A DNA stretch of 64,000 nucleotides from Frigidibacter oleivorans. Lineage in GTDB: Bacteria > Pseudomonadota > Alphaproteobacteria > Rhodobacterales > Rhodobacteraceae. The notes beneath the pieces are model-generated. The model was not told the DNA's origin. It did not search any database and saw only the letters and a program-made list of their open reading frames with translations. A program made the translations under genes and the position numbers. The stretch is taken from NCBI RefSeq assembly GCF_003993775.1, contig NZ_RJRZ01000012.1, forward strand, positions 40,738 through 104,737. Direction: 5' to 3'. Below, one piece after another: positions 51,377 through 61,008 of the stretch; within the stretch, counting starts at the first letter, position 1; each line of letters opens with the position of its first letter.

Positions 51377-52297
51377 ATGAAGACGGTCGGCGGGCCAGCC
51401 CCGGCGCGGGGGCAGCGGCCCCTCCTGGGTGCGCTGTGGATGCTGGGGGCGCTGGCCGGGTTCTCGGCGATGGCGGTCACCGGGCGCTCGGCCTCGGCGG
51501 AACTCGACACCTTCGAGATCCTGGTCTGGCGGTCGCTGATCGGGCTGGTGCTGGTCGATGCGGTGGCGCTGGCGACGGGGCAGGCGGCGGCGCTGCGGCC
51601 CGAGCGGCTGCGCCTGCACGCGGCGCGCAATGCCGCGCATTTCTTCGGGCAGAACTGCTGGCTCTACGCGGTGGCGACGATCCCGCTGGCGCAGGTCTTC
51701 GCGCTGGAATTCACCTATCCGATCCTCGTGGCGCTGCTGGCGCCGCTGTTGCTGGGCGAGGTCTTCCGCCCGCGCGTGCTGGTCTTCGCGGCGGTGGGCT
51801 TCGCGGGGATCCTGCTGGTGGCGCGGCCCTCGCCCTCGGGCGGGTTCGATCCGGGGCAGGTGGCGGCGCTGCTGGCGGCCTTCGGCTTCGCCGGCTCCGC
51901 CATCGCGACCAAGCGGCTGACCGCCGGCACCTCGCTGACGGCGATCCTGCACTGGTTGTGCCTGATGCAGCTGGCGATGGCGCTGGCCTGCGCCGGAGGG
52001 GACGGCGACATCGCGCTGCCGGGGCCGGCGACCGTGCTGCCGGTGGTGGTGCTGTCGGTCGCGGGGCTGCTCGCGCATCTGTGCCTGACCGTGGCGCTGT
52101 CGCTCGCCCCCGCCTCGATGATGACGCCCATCGACTTCCTGCGCCTGCCGCTGATCGCGGTCATCGGAATGCTGCTCTATGACGAGGCGCTGGACCCCTT
52201 CGTCTTCCTCGGCGGGGCGATGATCTTCGGCGCCAACAGCCTCAATCTGTGGCTCGACCGCCGCGACCGGCGGGGCAGTCCGGCGCTGGCACCGTAA
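51377..52297 (+). CDS. EamA/DMT family transporter
   Basis: A 306-residue inner-membrane protein with about ten hydrophobic segments in two EamA repeats: DTFEILVWRSLIGLVLVDAV with FFGQNCWLYAVATIPLAQVFALEFTYPI (read in parts), and FGFAGSAIATKRLTAGTSLT with GLLAHLCLTVALSLAPASMM. Drug/metabolite transporters of this family usually export amino acids or other small metabolites; the substrate cannot be read. The ATG at 51377 has GGGAGGAT upstream. It is the first GC-rich gene right of the island. Confidence 0.87.
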   Translation: MKTVGGPAPARGQRPLLGALWMLGALAGFSAMAVTGRSASAELDTFEILVWRSLIGLVLVDAVALATGQAAALRPERLRLHAARNAAHFFGQNCWLYAVATIPLAQVFALEFTYPILVALLAPLLLGEVFRPRVLVFAAVGFAGILLVARPSPSGGFDPGQVAALLAAFGFAGSAIATKRLTAGTSLTAILHWLCLMQLAMALACAGGDGDIALPGPATVLPVVVLSVAGLLAHLCLTVALSLAPASMMTPIDFLRLPLIAVIGMLLYDEALDPFVFLGGAMIFGANSLNLWLDRRDRRGSPALAP

Positions 52298-52429
52298 ATA
52301 GGCTGGACAAGTCGCTGCGGCGCAAAAGAAACTTCGCCCATGCGGCGGAACGCCGCGTCACGGATTGACCGTCACGTCCCTGTGACCTTAGCTGGTTCCA
52401 GGAGGAGCATGTCGGGGATGAGGACGGAC

Positions 52430-53578
52430 ATGAAACATTTGATCGCCGGGGCCAGCGTTCTGGCCCTGACTACGGGACTGACGGCCGGGGCCGCGGTCGC
52501 GGGCGGGGTGGAACGGTCGACCCAGTCGACCGCCATCCTGTTCGAGACGGGGGATTACGTCGAACTGACCTTCGGCAGCGTCAGCCCGGATGTGAGCGGG
52601 GTGCAGCAGGTGCCGCTGACGACACCCGCGGGCAACTCGTCGGGCGACATGGCCGGCGACTACATGACCTGGTCGATGGGGGTGAAGACCGACCTGGGCG
52701 ACCGCTTCGCCTTCGCGCTGGTGATCGACCAGCCGATCGGGGCGGATGTCGATTACCCGGACGACACCGGCTATTCCTATGGCGGCTCGACCGCGACGCT
52801 CGACAGCGACGCGCTGACGGCGATGCTGCGCTGGAAGGCGACGCCGGCCTTTTCGGTGATCGGCGGGATCCGCGCGATCCAGACCGAGGGCGAGGTGTCG
52901 CTGTTCAACGGCTACGAGATGTCGGTCGACAAGGAAACCGACTGGGGCTACCTGCTGGGCGTCGCCTGGGAGAAGCCCGAGATCGCAGCCCGCGTCTCGC
53001 TGACCTACAACTCGGCGGTGGATCACGACTTCAGCGCCGACGAAAGCGCGCTGGTCGAGGTGGCGCCGGGGGTGATCGTGCCCGTGTCGCAGCAGAACGA
53101 CTTCTCGACCACGATCCCGCAATCGCTGAACCTCGAGTTCCAGACCGGGATCATGGCCGATACGCTGCTCTTCGGCTCGATCCGCTGGGTGGACTGGTCG
53201 GAATTCGTGATCGCCCCGCCGCTCTATGTGGCGGGCGCGCAGGACAACCTCGTCGACTACAACGGCGACACCATCACCTATACGCTGGGTCTGGGCCGCC
53301 GCTTCAACGAGACCTGGTCGGGCGCGGTCACCGCCAGCTACGAGGATGCGGTCGGCGGCTATTCCGGCAACCTCGGCCCGACCGACGGGGCCACGGCGCT
53401 CGGCGTCGCCGCGACCTATACCCGCGGCCCGGTCGAGATCACGGGCGGCGCGCGCTACATCTGGCTGGGCGATACCGAGACGGAGGCGCCCTTGCCCTAT
53501 CCGGGCGGCACCACCTTCGGCGAGTTCGAGGATAACGAGGGCGTGGCCTTCGGGCTGCGCGTCGCCTACAGCTTCTGA
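52430..53578 (+). CDS. Outer-membrane protein, OmpP1/FadL-like
   Basis: A 382-residue exported beta-barrel. A signal peptide MKHLIAGASVLALTTGLTAG ends near residue 26, alternating amphipathic strands run throughout, and it has a C-terminal YSF aromatic end as required for BAM insertion. SLNLEFQTGIMADTLLFGSIRWVDWSEF and GLGRRFNETWSGAVTASYED resemble FadL-type long-chain fatty-acid and hydrocarbon channels. The ATG at 52430 follows AGGAC; ATGs at 52418 and 52409 are in frame, the latter only three bases after AGGAGG. The ligand is unknown. Confidence 0.82.
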   Translation: MKHLIAGASVLALTTGLTAGAAVAGGVERSTQSTAILFETGDYVELTFGSVSPDVSGVQQVPLTTPAGNSSGDMAGDYMTWSMGVKTDLGDRFAFALVIDQPIGADVDYPDDTGYSYGGSTATLDSDALTAMLRWKATPAFSVIGGIRAIQTEGEVSLFNGYEMSVDKETDWGYLLGVAWEKPEIAARVSLTYNSAVDHDFSADESALVEVAPGVIVPVSQQNDFSTTIPQSLNLEFQTGIMADTLLFGSIRWVDWSEFVIAPPLYVAGAQDNLVDYNGDTITYTLGLGRRFNETWSGAVTASYEDAVGGYSGNLGPTDGATALGVAATYTRGPVEITGGARYIWLGDTETEAPLPYPGGTTFGEFEDNEGVAFGLRVAYSF

Positions 53579-53604
53579 TCCCTCACGGGATCGGGACGAA
53601 GACC

Positions 53605-53633
53605 GGGGGGCGCAGCCGATGCGCCCCCCTTTC
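53605..53633 (+). terminator. Terminator of the FadL-like gene
   Basis: A perfect 9-bp stem (53605-53613 with 53621-53629), seven-base loop, then TTTCG, 27 bases after the stop. Confidence 0.8.
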
Positions 53634-53736
53634 GCGTCGGGGTCCGGCCTGCACCGGCCCCGGCGCCGCGCGGAATTGTCCTTGGCACAAGATCCGGGTC
53701 GCCGGGCGGGGGCGCGGGGCGTAGGAAGGCTGCATC

Positions 53737-54663
53737 ATGACCGAACGCCAGGTTCCCGCCCTCGTCTGGGCCCTGATGGGCCTTCTCGCGCTGATCTGGG
53801 GCGGGTCCTTCCCGGCCAACCGGCTGGCGCTGGCCGAAATGGGGGTGCTGACGACGGTCGCCATCCGGATCTGCCTCGGGGCCACGGTGATGTGGTCGCT
53901 GGTCGCGCTGCGGGGGGCGCCCCTGCCGCGGCGGCCGGGCGTCTGGGGCCGGATCGCGGTGACGGGCCTGCTGAACACCGCGCTGCCCTTCTCGCTGATC
54001 GTCTGGGGCCAGACCCGCATCGATTCCGGCCTTGCCGCGATCCTGAACGCCTCCACCGCGATCTTCGGCGTGCTGGTGGCGGCGCTGGTCTTCCGCGACG
54101 AACGGCTGGGGGCGCGGCGCGGCACGGGGGTGGCGCTCGGCTTTCTCGGCGTGGCGACGGTGATCGGCCCGGCGCGGCTGGCAGCGTTCGATCCGACCTC
54201 GGCGGGCCAGCTGGCCGTGCTGGCGGCGGCGATGTGCTATGCGGTGGCGGGCAGCATCGGCCGCGGCATCAGCCGCAGCACCGCGCCCGAGGTGGCGGCC
54301 GCGGGCACGCTGACGGCGGCGGCGGCGGTGGTGCTGCCGCTGGCGCTGATCGTCGAGGGTCTGCCCGCGCGCCTGCCCGCGCCTTCGGTGCTGGGGGCGC
54401 TCGGCTATCTGGGGCTGGTGGCGACGGGGGCGGCCTATCTCGTCTTCTTCCGCATCCTGCGGCTGGCCGGGGCCGGGACCACCAGCCTGGTCACGCTGAT
54501 GGTGGCGCCGGTGGGCATCCTGCTGGGCGCGCTGATCTTCGGCGAGACGCTGCCCCTGCGGGCCTATGGCGGCTTTGCGCTGCTGGCGGCGGGGCTGATC
54601 GTCATCGACGGGCGCTTCCTGCCGCGACTCTACCGGCCGCTGCCGCCCCGCCCCCGGATTTGA
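53737..54663 (+). CDS. EamA/DMT family transporter
   Basis: A 308-residue inner-membrane protein with ten hydrophobic segments. The family start LMGLLALIWGGSFPANRLAL and the second-repeat blocks GYLGLVATGAAYLVFFRILR and LVTLMVAPVGILLGALIFGE place it in the EamA group. It is less related to the transporter at 51.4 kb than to the common RhaT/EamA type, judging by its N-terminus. The ATG at 53737 follows TAGGAAGG. The substrate is unknown. Confidence 0.88.
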   Translation: MTERQVPALVWALMGLLALIWGGSFPANRLALAEMGVLTTVAIRICLGATVMWSLVALRGAPLPRRPGVWGRIAVTGLLNTALPFSLIVWGQTRIDSGLAAILNASTAIFGVLVAALVFRDERLGARRGTGVALGFLGVATVIGPARLAAFDPTSAGQLAVLAAAMCYAVAGSIGRGISRSTAPEVAAAGTLTAAAAVVLPLALIVEGLPARLPAPSVLGALGYLGLVATGAAYLVFFRILRLAGAGTTSLVTLMVAPVGILLGALIFGETLPLRAYGGFALLAAGLIVIDGRFLPRLYRPLPPRPRI

Positions 54664-54733
54664 CGTGACGCGGCCCCGGCCTGCCGCTACATCCCGGCCA
54701 GACCGGATGGCAGGCGGACGGGCGGGCAGGGCG

Positions 54734-55612
54734 ATGATCTATTCCAGCGGGGCAGACTGGCGGGCGGCGGCGCAGAAGCGGGTGCTGCTGTTCGGCATGT
54801 CGGGACTGGGCAAGACCCATCTGTCGAACACGCTGCGCGGCACCGGCGACTGGTTCCACTACTCGATCGACTACCGCATCGGCACCCGCTACATGGGCGA
54901 ACATATCGCCGACAACTTCAAGCGCGAGGCGATGAAGGTGCCGCTGCTGCGCGAACTGCTGATGACGGATTCCGTCTGCATCGCGTCCAACATCACCTTC
55001 GACAACCTCGCGCCGCTGTCCACCTATCTGGGCAAGCCGGGCGACCCGGCGCGGCACGGGCTGCCCTTCGCCGAATACCTGCGCCGGCAGGACCAGCACC
55101 GGCGGGGCGAGATCGCGGCGCTGCTCGACACGCCGCATTTCATCGACCGCGCGCGCGAGATCTATGCCTATCCGCATTTCGTCTGCGACAGCGGCGGGTC
55201 GATCTGCGAGGTGGTGGACCCCGAGGATCCCGCCGATCCGGTGCTGACCGCGCTCGCCGCCGCCACGCTGATGGTCTGGATCGAGGGGTCCGAGGCACAT
55301 ACCGCCGAACTCGTCCGCCGCTTCGACCGCGCGCCGAAGCCCATGTATTACCAGCCCGACTTCCTGCAGCAGGCCTGGGCGGATTACCGGGCCGAAACCG
55401 GCGCGGCAGAGTCGGGGGTCGATCCCGATGCCTTCGTGCGCTGGACCTATGCCCGGGCGCTGGCCCATCGCCAGCCGCGCTATGCGGCGATGGCGCGCAA
55501 CTGGGGCGTGTCGGTCACCGCCGAAGAGGTGGCGCAGGTCCGCGACGCCCGCGACTTCGAGGCGCTGATCGCCGCGGCGCTGGACCGGCCCGCCCTGGCC
55601 CGCCCGGCGTGA
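54734..55612 (+). CDS. P-loop NTPase of unknown function, upstream of metA
   Basis: A 292-residue cytoplasmic protein with a clear P-loop, LLFGMSGLGKTHLSN (21-28), near the N-terminus, then DWFHYSIDYRIGTRYMGEHI and a later VWIEGSEAHTAELVRRF that could hold Walker B-like strands. The layout resembles nucleotide or shikimate-type kinases. The ATG at 54734 has an AGGG site close by; an in-frame ATG at 54707 is the alternative. It precedes metA by 59 bases on the same strand. I do not recognise a named family. Confidence 0.6.
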   Translation: MIYSSGADWRAAAQKRVLLFGMSGLGKTHLSNTLRGTGDWFHYSIDYRIGTRYMGEHIADNFKREAMKVPLLRELLMTDSVCIASNITFDNLAPLSTYLGKPGDPARHGLPFAEYLRRQDQHRRGEIAALLDTPHFIDRAREIYAYPHFVCDSGGSICEVVDPEDPADPVLTALAAATLMVWIEGSEAHTAELVRRFDRAPKPMYYQPDFLQQAWADYRAETGAAESGVDPDAFVRWTYARALAHRQPRYAAMARNWGVSVTAEEVAQVRDARDFEALIAAALDRPALARPA

Positions 55613-55671
55613 GCGGGGCTTGAGCCTGCCGCGCCCGCGGATTATCTGAGCGGCTCGATAGGAGAACCGCC

Positions 55672-56613
55672 ATGCCCGTGACCCTGCCCGAAACGCTGCC
55701 CGCCTTCGACATCCTGTCGCGCGAGGGCGTGATGGTGATGTCGCCGGGCCGGGCTGCGACGCAGGACATCCGGCCGCTGCGGATCGGGCTGCTGAACCTG
55801 ATGCCGAAGAAGATCCAGACCGAAAACCAGTTCGCCCGGCTGATCGGGGCGACGCCGCTGCAGATCGACTTCCAGCTGATCCGGATGACGGATCACGAGA
55901 CGAAGAACACCGCCGCCGAACATATGGAGGCTTTCTACCGCCCCTTCGCCGAGGTCGAGGCCTCGGGCGAGAAGTTCGACGGGCTGATCATCACCGGCGC
56001 GCCGATCGAGCATCTGGATTTCGCCCAGGTCACCTACTGGGACGAGATGCAGCGGGTCTTCGACTGGACCCAGACCCATGTGCATTCCACCTTCGGCGTC
56101 TGCTGGGGCGGGATGGCGATGATCTATCATTTCCACGGCGTGCGGAAACACCTGCTGAACGCCAAGGCCTTCGGCTGCTTCCGCCACCAGAACCGGGTGC
56201 CGGCCTCGCCCTTTCTGCGCGGCTTTTCCGACGATTTCGTCATCCCCGTCAGCCGCTGGACCGAGATGCGGCAGGACGAGATCGACGCGGCGCCGGGGCT
56301 GGTGACGCTGCTCGGCTCCGACGAGGTGGGGCCCTGCCTGATCGAGGATGCGGGGCATCGCGCGCTGTATATCTTCAACCACTTCGAATACGACACCGGC
56401 ACGCTGAAAGAGGAATACGATCGCGACGTCGCGGCCGGAAAGCCGATCAACGTGCCGATCAACTACTATCCCTCGGACGATCCGGCCCGCCCGCCCTTGA
56501 ACCGCTGGCGCAGCCATGCACATCTGCTTTATGGCAACTGGATCAACGAAATCTACCAGACCACGCCCTTCCGCATCGAGGAGATCGGCCTGGACCCGGT
56601 CGCTGGCCGCTAG
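55672..56613 (+). CDS. metA: Homoserine O-acyltransferase, predicted acetyl-CoA type
   Basis: MetA acylates homoserine as the first committed step of methionine synthesis. The 313-residue protein has [20 protein letters not shown], the catalytic Cys in [12 protein letters not shown], the His in [16 protein letters not shown] and the glutamate of that block. At the position that selects the acyl donor it has Glu113 in [11 protein letters not shown]. Published work on the family links glutamate there to acetyl-CoA and glycine to succinyl-CoA, so O-acetylhomoserine is the predicted product. The ATG at 55672 follows TAGGAG. I find no SAM-II riboswitch in the 59-base leader. Confidence 0.92.
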   Translation: MPVTLPETLPAFDILSREGVMVMSPGRAATQDIRPLRIGLLNLMPKKIQTENQFARLIGATPLQIDFQLIRMTDHETKNTAAEHMEAFYRPFAEVEASGEKFDGLIITGAPIEHLDFAQVTYWDEMQRVFDWTQTHVHSTFGVCWGGMAMIYHFHGVRKHLLNAKAFGCFRHQNRVPASPFLRGFSDDFVIPVSRWTEMRQDEIDAAPGLVTLLGSDEVGPCLIEDAGHRALYIFNHFEYDTGTLKEEYDRDVAAGKPINVPINYYPSDDPARPPLNRWRSHAHLLYGNWINEIYQTTPFRIEEIGLDPVAGR

Positions 56614-56614
56614 G

Positions 56615-57553
56615 ATGGCGCGCGGCACCGGCCTGATGGCGCTGGTGGCGAGCCTCGGCCTGTCGGCCTGCGCCGCCTCGCGCGAGGCCGCGACCCGCGC
56701 CGCCTATCCGCCCGAGGGCCGCTTCGTCAGCGTCGGCGGGCAGCGGGTGCATGTGGTGGTGCGGGGGCAGGGGCCGGACCTGGTGCTGATCCACGGCGCC
56801 TCGGGTTCGGGGCGCGACATGACCTTCGACCTCGTGGGCCGGCTGGAAGACCGATACCGGGTGATCGTGCCCGACCGGCCGGGCTTCGGCTGGTCCGATC
56901 CGCTGCCGGGCGGCGGGACGCTGGCCGAACAGGCGGCGCTGCTGGCCGGGGCGGCGGCGGAACTGGGCGCGGACCGGCCGCTCGTGGCGGGCCACAGCTA
57001 TGGCGGCGCGGTGGCGCTGGCCTGGGCGGCGGACCGGCCGGACGGCATCGCCGGGCTGGTGACGCTGGCGGCAGCCTCGCATCCCTGGGAGGGGGACTTG
57101 CCGTTCTTCTACCGCGTCACCTCTTCGGCGGTGGGGCGGGCGACGGTGGTGCCGGCGATCACCGCGCTGGTCCCGGAAGGCACGGTCAACGGCATGGTCG
57201 AGAACGTCTTCGCCCCGCAGCAGGAGCCGCCCGGCTATGCCGCGCATTTCGGGCCGCTGATGTCGGCCTCGCGCCGGACGCTGGCCGCCAATGCGCAGCA
57301 GCGCGCCACGCTGAAGCCGGAACTGGCGGCGCTGGTGCCGCGCTATCCCGGGATAGATGTGCCGGTGGAGGTGGTGCATGGCGGCGCCGACCGGACCGTG
57401 GGGCTCGACATCCATTCCCGCCCGCTGGCCCGCGCGGTGCCAGGGGCGCGGCTGACGGTGCTGCCGGGGGTGGGCCACATGCCCCATCACGCCGATCCGC
57501 AGGCGGTGGTCGCCGCCATCGACCGCGCCGCCGCGCGGGCGGGGCTGCGGTGA
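56615..57553 (+). CDS. Alpha/beta hydrolase, probable lipoprotein
   Basis: A 312-residue hydrolase starting one base after the metA stop. An N-terminal lipobox LSAC puts the lipid-modified Cys at residue 19. The fold elements are [14 protein letters not shown] (oxyanion), [17 protein letters not shown] with nucleophile Ser128, the acid in [11 protein letters not shown] and the catalytic His in GVGHMPHH. It would sit on the periplasmic face of a membrane. The substrate is unknown. The ribosome binding site is poor, so translation may depend on termination of metA. Confidence 0.82.
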   Translation: MARGTGLMALVASLGLSACAASREAATRAAYPPEGRFVSVGGQRVHVVVRGQGPDLVLIHGASGSGRDMTFDLVGRLEDRYRVIVPDRPGFGWSDPLPGGGTLAEQAALLAGAAAELGADRPLVAGHSYGGAVALAWAADRPDGIAGLVTLAAASHPWEGDLPFFYRVTSSAVGRATVVPAITALVPEGTVNGMVENVFAPQQEPPGYAAHFGPLMSASRRTLAANAQQRATLKPELAALVPRYPGIDVPVEVVHGGADRTVGLDIHSRPLARAVPGARLTVLPGVGHMPHHADPQAVVAAIDRAAARAGLR

Positions 57554-57626
57554 GGGGCGGTCCCGCGCTGCCGATTGCAGTGACGGCACGGCTGGCCTAG
57601 CTTCGGCCGGCCCGAGGAGGATGACG

Positions 57627-58628
57627 ATGCCGACCGATCCGCTGCCAGATGCCGCCACCGATGCGGCCACCGCCCCCACGCTTGCCCCCGAACTGGCGCT
57701 GGCGGAGGATATCCGCCGCTACCACGCCGAGACGGCGCCGAAATCCATCCGCAAGGCCATCGCCAAGGCCGGCAAGAAGGACATCCTCGCCCCCTTCTAT
57801 CCCTATGGGCGCGAGATGGACGGCGACGACTATGACGACCGGATGCAGGCGCTGCAGGTCGAACTGGTCAAGATGCTGGCCGGGCTGAAGGTCACCGGCG
57901 GGCGGGTGGCGGTGCTGTTCGAGGGCCGCGACGCCGCGGGCAAGGGCGGCACCATCGAACGCCTGCGCGAGAACCTGAACCCCCGCGCCGCCTATATCGT
58001 CGCCCTGCCGAAGCCCGACGACCGCGAGGCGGCGCAGCGGTATTTCCAGCGCTATGTCGACTGGCTGCCGGCGGCGGGCGAGATCGCGCTCTTCGACCGC
58101 AGCTGGTACAACCGGGGCGTGGTGGAACAGGTCTTCGGCTTCTGCACGCCGCGCCAGCGCGAGCATTTCTTCTGCCAGCTGCCGGATTTCGAGAAGATGC
58201 TGGTCGAGGACGGGATCACGCTGGTGAAGATCTGGCTGGAGGTCGGGCGCGCCGAACAGCTGCGCCGCTTCCTCGACCGGGCGAACGACCCTCTGAAGCA
58301 ATGGAAGCTCAGCTGGATCGATGTCGAGGGGCTGCGGCGGTGGGACGGCTACAGCGCCGCCATCGAGGAAACGCTGGCCCGCAGCCATACCGATCCCGCG
58401 CCCTGGACGGTGATCCTGTCCGACGACAAGGACCGGGCGCGCATCGCCGCGATCCAGTCGGTGCTGCTGGCCGTGGACTATCCGGGCAAGGACCCCGCGG
58501 CGATCGGCACGCCCGACCCCGCGATCTGCGGCGGGCCCGAGGTGCTGCCGCCGCTGACCGGGCCGGAGAGCGAGGGCGACGGCGAAACCGGCAAGGGCGA
58601 CGGCAAGGGCGGCAAGGGCGGGGCGTGA
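57627..58628 (+). CDS. ppk2: Polyphosphate kinase 2
   Basis: PPK2 enzymes use polyphosphate to phosphorylate nucleotides. The 333-residue protein has Walker [13 protein letters not shown] (100-109), the lid region [17 protein letters not shown], Walker [10 protein letters not shown] and [19 protein letters not shown]. One PPK2 domain (class I-like) phosphorylates nucleoside diphosphates. A Gly/Lys-rich tail ([11 protein letters not shown]) ends it. The ATG at 57627 is chosen because GAGGAGG abuts the ATG at 57621. It is followed by a TetR gene whose start overlaps its stop (TGATG). Confidence 0.93.
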   Translation: MPTDPLPDAATDAATAPTLAPELALAEDIRRYHAETAPKSIRKAIAKAGKKDILAPFYPYGREMDGDDYDDRMQALQVELVKMLAGLKVTGGRVAVLFEGRDAAGKGGTIERLRENLNPRAAYIVALPKPDDREAAQRYFQRYVDWLPAAGEIALFDRSWYNRGVVEQVFGFCTPRQREHFFCQLPDFEKMLVEDGITLVKIWLEVGRAEQLRRFLDRANDPLKQWKLSWIDVEGLRRWDGYSAAIEETLARSHTDPAPWTVILSDDKDRARIAAIQSVLLAVDYPGKDPAAIGTPDPAICGGPEVLPPLTGPESEGDGETGKGDGKGGKGGA

Positions 58629-59302
58629 TGGCCAAGCAGGGCTATCATCACGGCAATCTGCGTCAGGCGCTGGTCGAGGCTGCCCTTGGCCTGATCGAGG
58701 CGCAGGGGCCGCAGGGCTTTACCCTGTCCGAGGCGGCGAAATCCGCCGGGGTGACGCCCGCCGCCGTCTATCGCCACTTCGCCGGGCGCGACGACCTGAT
58801 CGCCGAATGCGCGCTGCAGGGGTTCCGCATCTTCGGCGACCTGATGAACCATGCCTGGAATGACGGGCGGCCCTCGGCTCTTCTGGCCTTCGAGGCGACG
58901 GGGCGGGCCTATCTCGCCTTCGCGCGGCGCTTTCCGGGGCATTACATGGCGATGTTCGAAAGCGGGCTGTCGCCCTCGGTGACGCCCGACCTCGCCGCCG
59001 CCGCCGCCCGCGCGCAGGGCGTGCTGACCCGCGCCGCCGCCGCGCTGTGCGACCATCTGCCCGAGGGCCGCCGCCCGCCGGCCAGCATGATTTCCGCCCA
59101 TGTCTGGGCGATGAGCCACGGCGTCGTCGAGCTCTTCGCGCGCGGCGCCCCCGGCGCGCGCGGCCCCTATCCGCCCGAGGACCTGCTGGAGGCGGGGATC
59201 GGCATCTACCTGCGCGGGCTGGGGCTGATCCCGGCGGATACGGCGCCCGACCCTTCGGCAGGCACGGCGCCGGATACCGCCCCCGCCGATCCGGCGGCCT
59301 GA
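58628..59302 (+). CDS. TetR family transcriptional regulator
   Basis: A 224-residue regulator. The N-terminal helix-turn-helix is FTLSEAAKSAGVTPAAVYRH at about 33-52, followed by a helical ligand domain and a Pro/Ala/Asp-rich tail. The N-terminus YHHGNLRQALVEAALGLIE is common in a subgroup with WHG-like C-terminal domains. The ATG shares a base with the ppk2 stop, so it is co-expressed with ppk2 and may control it. The ligand is unknown. Confidence 0.88.
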   Translation: MAKQGYHHGNLRQALVEAALGLIEAQGPQGFTLSEAAKSAGVTPAAVYRHFAGRDDLIAECALQGFRIFGDLMNHAWNDGRPSALLAFEATGRAYLAFARRFPGHYMAMFESGLSPSVTPDLAAAAARAQGVLTRAAAALCDHLPEGRRPPASMISAHVWAMSHGVVELFARGAPGARGPYPPEDLLEAGIGIYLRGLGLIPADTAPDPSAGTAPDTAPADPAA

Positions 59303-59315
59303 CCCGCCCGGCCCC

Positions 59316-60920
59316 TCAGCCGAAACGTTCGCGCAGCCCCGGATCGCGCGTGACCAGCAGCAGCCCGAGCGCGCGCAGCGAGGCCACCGGATAGTCCGGC
59401 TCTGCCATCCGGTCGAGGGTGAAATCCGGTTCGAACCGCCGCAACCGGGACAGCGCATCGACCGCGCCCGCCAGATCGCCGCGCCGGTGCCTGAGCGCCG
59501 CCAGCAGCCGCAGCGGCGGGCGATAGGCCGGCGCGAAGCCGAGCGCGGTGGCCGCGTGGCGTTCGGCTTCGTCCAGCCGGCCCGCCCGCAGCGCCGCGAT
59601 GGCCTGACGCATCTCCCATGTGGCGGGGCCGAGCGCCGCGATCGGATGGGCCCGGGCGACGCGCGCCTCGGCCAGCGCCTCGTCATGGCGGCCGATCTCG
59701 CTCAGCGATTGCGACAAGGCCAGCCGCGCCAGCCCGTTGCCCGGATCGGCCGCCACCGCATGGCGCGCCAGCACATGCGCGGCCTCGGGTTCGCGGCGCA
59801 GCGAGGCGACCAGCGAGGCCGCCGACAGCACCACGGGATTGTCCGGCCCCCGTTCCAGCGCGCGGACGGCGAAATCCTGCGCCTCGTCCTCGGCCTGCCG
59901 CGCATCGGGCGCCAGCCGTTCCAGCACCTGGGTGTTGCGCAGATAGGCCCGCAGCGCCCAGATCGTCGCCGGTTCCGCCAGCCCCTCGAACCGCGCCAGC
60001 GCCTGGTCCGCGGCCTCCAGCCGGTCGGCGGCATAGCTGAACACGTCCGACACCGGCAGCCGGGCGGCAAGGCTGCGATCCGTCCATGTCTCGGCGGCGC
60101 GCAGCAGGGCGAAGGCGATCTGCCCCACCGCCGCGCCCAGCGTTTCCGACAGATGCGCGCTGTCCAGCCGGAACCGTTTCAGCCACAGGTTCCGCCGGCT
60201 CGCCCGGTCGCGCAGCACCACCAGCACCGCGCAGCCCTCGGCCTCGCGCGTGGCCATGCCCGACAGTTCCAGCCCGGTGGCCGGCGCGCCGCCGTCACCG
60301 CCGCCGCCATCCCAGACGGCCATCGGCAGCAGGTCCGCCCCCCGCGCCGCCGCCTCTTGCAGCAGCATGGTCGCGGCGATGGCCGAGGGTTCGTCGCCCG
60401 CCGCCACCGGCAGCACCACGAGGTCGGGCAGGCCCGCCGCATCGGCCGGCGCGGCGCGGCGGGCCGCCGCGGGCATCGGCGCGGCCCGCCCCTCCCACAG
60501 GGCGGCGTGATGTGCCCGCATCTCGCGCAGCCAGTCCTCGAATTCCGGGTCGCGGATGTCCAGATCGGCGCAGAACTCCGTCCCCGGCTCTGCGGGCGCC
60601 GCCGCGTCGAGATGCAGCGCCTCGGGGTCAAGGCCCACCCAGCCCGGCCCGGTCAGCAGCACCGCGCGCCACGCACCGAGGCTCGCCCGGATCTCGCGCA
60701 GCGCCTGCCGCAGGCTGGCCGCGCCCTGGTCGGGGGGGCTGCCGCTCCACAGCAGGTCCTGCAGCCGCGACCGCGCCATGCGCATGTCGCGCGCCGTGGC
60801 CATCGCGGCCAGCGCGCCCCGCGCCTTCATGCCGCGCGGTGTCAGGTCCAGGCCCTGCGCCGTGACAAGGCGCAGCGGTCCCGCCACCTGCAGGATGATC
60901 TTCGGCCCCAGTTTCTTCAC
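59316..60920 (-). CDS. Winged-helix (SARP/BTAD-like) regulator with TPR region
   Basis: A 534-residue protein. The first 105 residues resemble an OmpR/SARP-type winged helix (LDLTPRGMKARGALAAMA, DQGAASLRQALREIRASLG). A middle domain of about 150 residues follows, then tetratricopeptide-like helices from about 300 to 510 (e.g. AADPGNGLARLALSQSLSE). No phospho-acceptor or membrane segment is visible. The start is a GTG at 60920 with a weak site. It is divergent from the PAP2-like gene with an 88-base gap holding an AT-rich ATTTCATTTCAATCT, so control of that gene and the protease is likely. Confidence 0.72.
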   Translation of the reverse strand: MKKLGPKIILQVAGPLRLVTAQGLDLTPRGMKARGALAAMATARDMRMARSRLQDLLWSGSPPDQGAASLRQALREIRASLGAWRAVLLTGPGWVGLDPEALHLDAAAPAEPGTEFCADLDIRDPEFEDWLREMRAHHAALWEGRAAPMPAAARRAAPADAAGLPDLVVLPVAAGDEPSAIAATMLLQEAAARGADLLPMAVWDGGGGDGGAPATGLELSGMATREAEGCAVLVVLRDRASRRNLWLKRFRLDSAHLSETLGAAVGQIAFALLRAAETWTDRSLAARLPVSDVFSYAADRLEAADQALARFEGLAEPATIWALRAYLRNTQVLERLAPDARQAEDEAQDFAVRALERGPDNPVVLSAASLVASLRREPEAAHVLARHAVAADPGNGLARLALSQSLSEIGRHDEALAEARVARAHPIAALGPATWEMRQAIAALRAGRLDEAERHAATALGFAPAYRPPLRLLAALRHRRGDLAGAVDALSRLRRFEPDFTLDRMAEPDYPVASLRALGLLLVTRDPGLRERFG

Positions 60921-61008
60921 CCCCGCTGATCTTGCGTGCTAGGTTAGCCCGGCCCGTCCCGGCGGGTGAAGGAAATTTCATTTCAATCTCAGCGATTGCA
61001 GGGTGCCG

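Noticed and set aside
55613..55671. SAM-II riboswitch upstream of metA
   Set aside because: The leader is only 59 bases and lacks the conserved SAM-II core and pseudoknot sequences.
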